The position numbers and the translations under genes are program-made. A DNA stretch of 64,000 bases. It comes from Vibrio cidicii (GTDB lineage Bacteria; Pseudomonadota; Gammaproteobacteria; Enterobacterales; Vibrionaceae). Positions within the stretch are counted from its first letter, which is position 1, and each line of letters opens with the position of its first letter. Under the pieces are notes generated by a model. It did no database searches, was not told the origin of the DNA, and saw only the letters and a list, made by a program, of their open reading frames with translations. The stretch is taken from contig NZ_CP046803.1 of NCBI RefSeq assembly GCF_009763805.1, positions 1,254,757 to 1,318,756 on the forward strand. Direction: 5' to 3'. Positions 63,555 through 64,000 of this stretch are shown here, in pieces.

Positions 63555-64000
63555 ATGAAGTTTCAACATTCTGTCATTGCTATCTCTTTAGCTCTTGCTG
63601 GCTGCGGTGGTGGAGGCGGCGGTAGCGAAGTGCCAACCTACCAAGTGTCAGGAAATATCGCGATGCCCGGTTCACTGCTCGATACGTCGGTGTGTATCGA
63701 TGACAACCAAAATTTTGTCTGCGATAGCACTGAGCTGAAAGCGAAAAGCGACAATAGCGGCAAATTTTCTCTTACCTCGACCAACAAAAACATCTTGATC
63801 AGCACGATCCTCGCGCAAGTGGAAAACGGAGCAGGGCAGGTCGTACCGCTGGCGGCTCCGGGGCAACGACTCGTGCAAGGGAATCGCATCAATGGCGTGA
63901 CCACCTTGCTGGCAGGGTTGGTCAATGATGGTTACACCCTAGAGCAAGCGGAGCAGATCGTGCAATCGCAGTTGAACGCGGCGGGCATATGGCTAAGTGG
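63555..64000 (+). CDS. Gly-rich-linker lipoprotein (3' end beyond window)
   Basis: First 148 residues of a lipoprotein: signal peptide with lipobox LALAGC (Cys16), then a Gly6-Ser tether and a soluble part starting VPTYQVSGNIAMPGSLLDTS. VCIDDNQNFVCD resembles the calcium/dockerin-like loops of Vibrio surface lipoproteins that carry carboxypeptidase-regulatory-like beta domains. It is the fourth gene of the haem operon, 34 bp after the protease. Function unknown; stop not in window. Confidence 0.8.
   Translation, partial: MKFQHSVIAISLALAGCGGGGGGSEVPTYQVSGNIAMPGSLLDTSVCIDDNQNFVCDSTELKAKSDNSGKFSLTSTNKNILISTILAQVENGAGQVVPLAAPGQRLVQGNRINGVTTLLAGLVNDGYTLEQAEQIVQSQLNAAGIWLS

Noticed and set aside
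1..64000. CRISPR arrays, tRNA and rRNA genes
   Set aside because: None seen by eye; the prophage uses lpp rather than a tRNA as its attachment site.

Overview
The window is Gammaproteobacterial and almost certainly from a Vibrio chromosome. The host genes are typical of Vibrio: a photolyase operon, deoD, an L,D-transpeptidase next to a Braun-type lipoprotein, a DEAD-box helicase, and a ptrB-hutR haem operon with a GlyGly-CTERM protease. From memory, not checked, the order deoD / DUF523 / MerR / phr / L,D-transpeptidase / lpp / helicase / ptrB / hutR matches the small chromosome of V. cholerae.

Layout. 1-17.5 kb is host DNA: a LysR regulator divergent from an FdhF/YdeP-like molybdopterin oxidoreductase; an ECF transporter (S, fused double ATPase, T); a pair of TPR/GGDEF signalling proteins; a transposase-like zinc-ribbon protein; deoD; and a four-gene operon DUF523-DUF1722, MerR, phr, L,D-transpeptidase. 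17.55-54.88 kb is a P2-like prophage of about 37.3 kb bounded by a 14-bp repeat whose right copy is the last codons of lpp. 54.9-64 kb is host DNA: lpp, a DEAD-box helicase, then a Fur-controlled haem-uptake operon (ptrB, hutR, a secreted metalloprotease, a lipoprotein cut by the window end).

Prophage plan. Integrase and an ABC-ATPase three-gene defence-like cassette lie at the left, followed by CI repressor, operators, Cox- and CII-like regulators, early genes and the rolling-circle replication protein A. Next come a HEPN-like cassette, a putative C4-type antisense RNA with a BRO antirepressor, a LexA-boxed small gene, and a LexA-boxed Ogr activator. Then come a lipoprotein moron, the Q/P and O-N-M-L head genes, tail completion, sheath and tube, lysis (holin, P1-Lyz-type SAR endolysin, nested spanins), chaperone with a -1 frameshift, tape measure, baseplate, fibre, hub and spike.

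The most striking feature is technical or epigenetic. Thirteen genes, host and phage, are each broken by exactly one extra A or T, and every break is inside GAAAC (or GTTTC on the other strand). Deleting one base, giving GAAC/GTTC, restores every protein. This looks like systematic consensus error at a modified GAAC motif, the reported target of Dnd phosphorothioation, not gene decay. Coordinates below are for the sequence as given; affected genes are reported at full restored extent.
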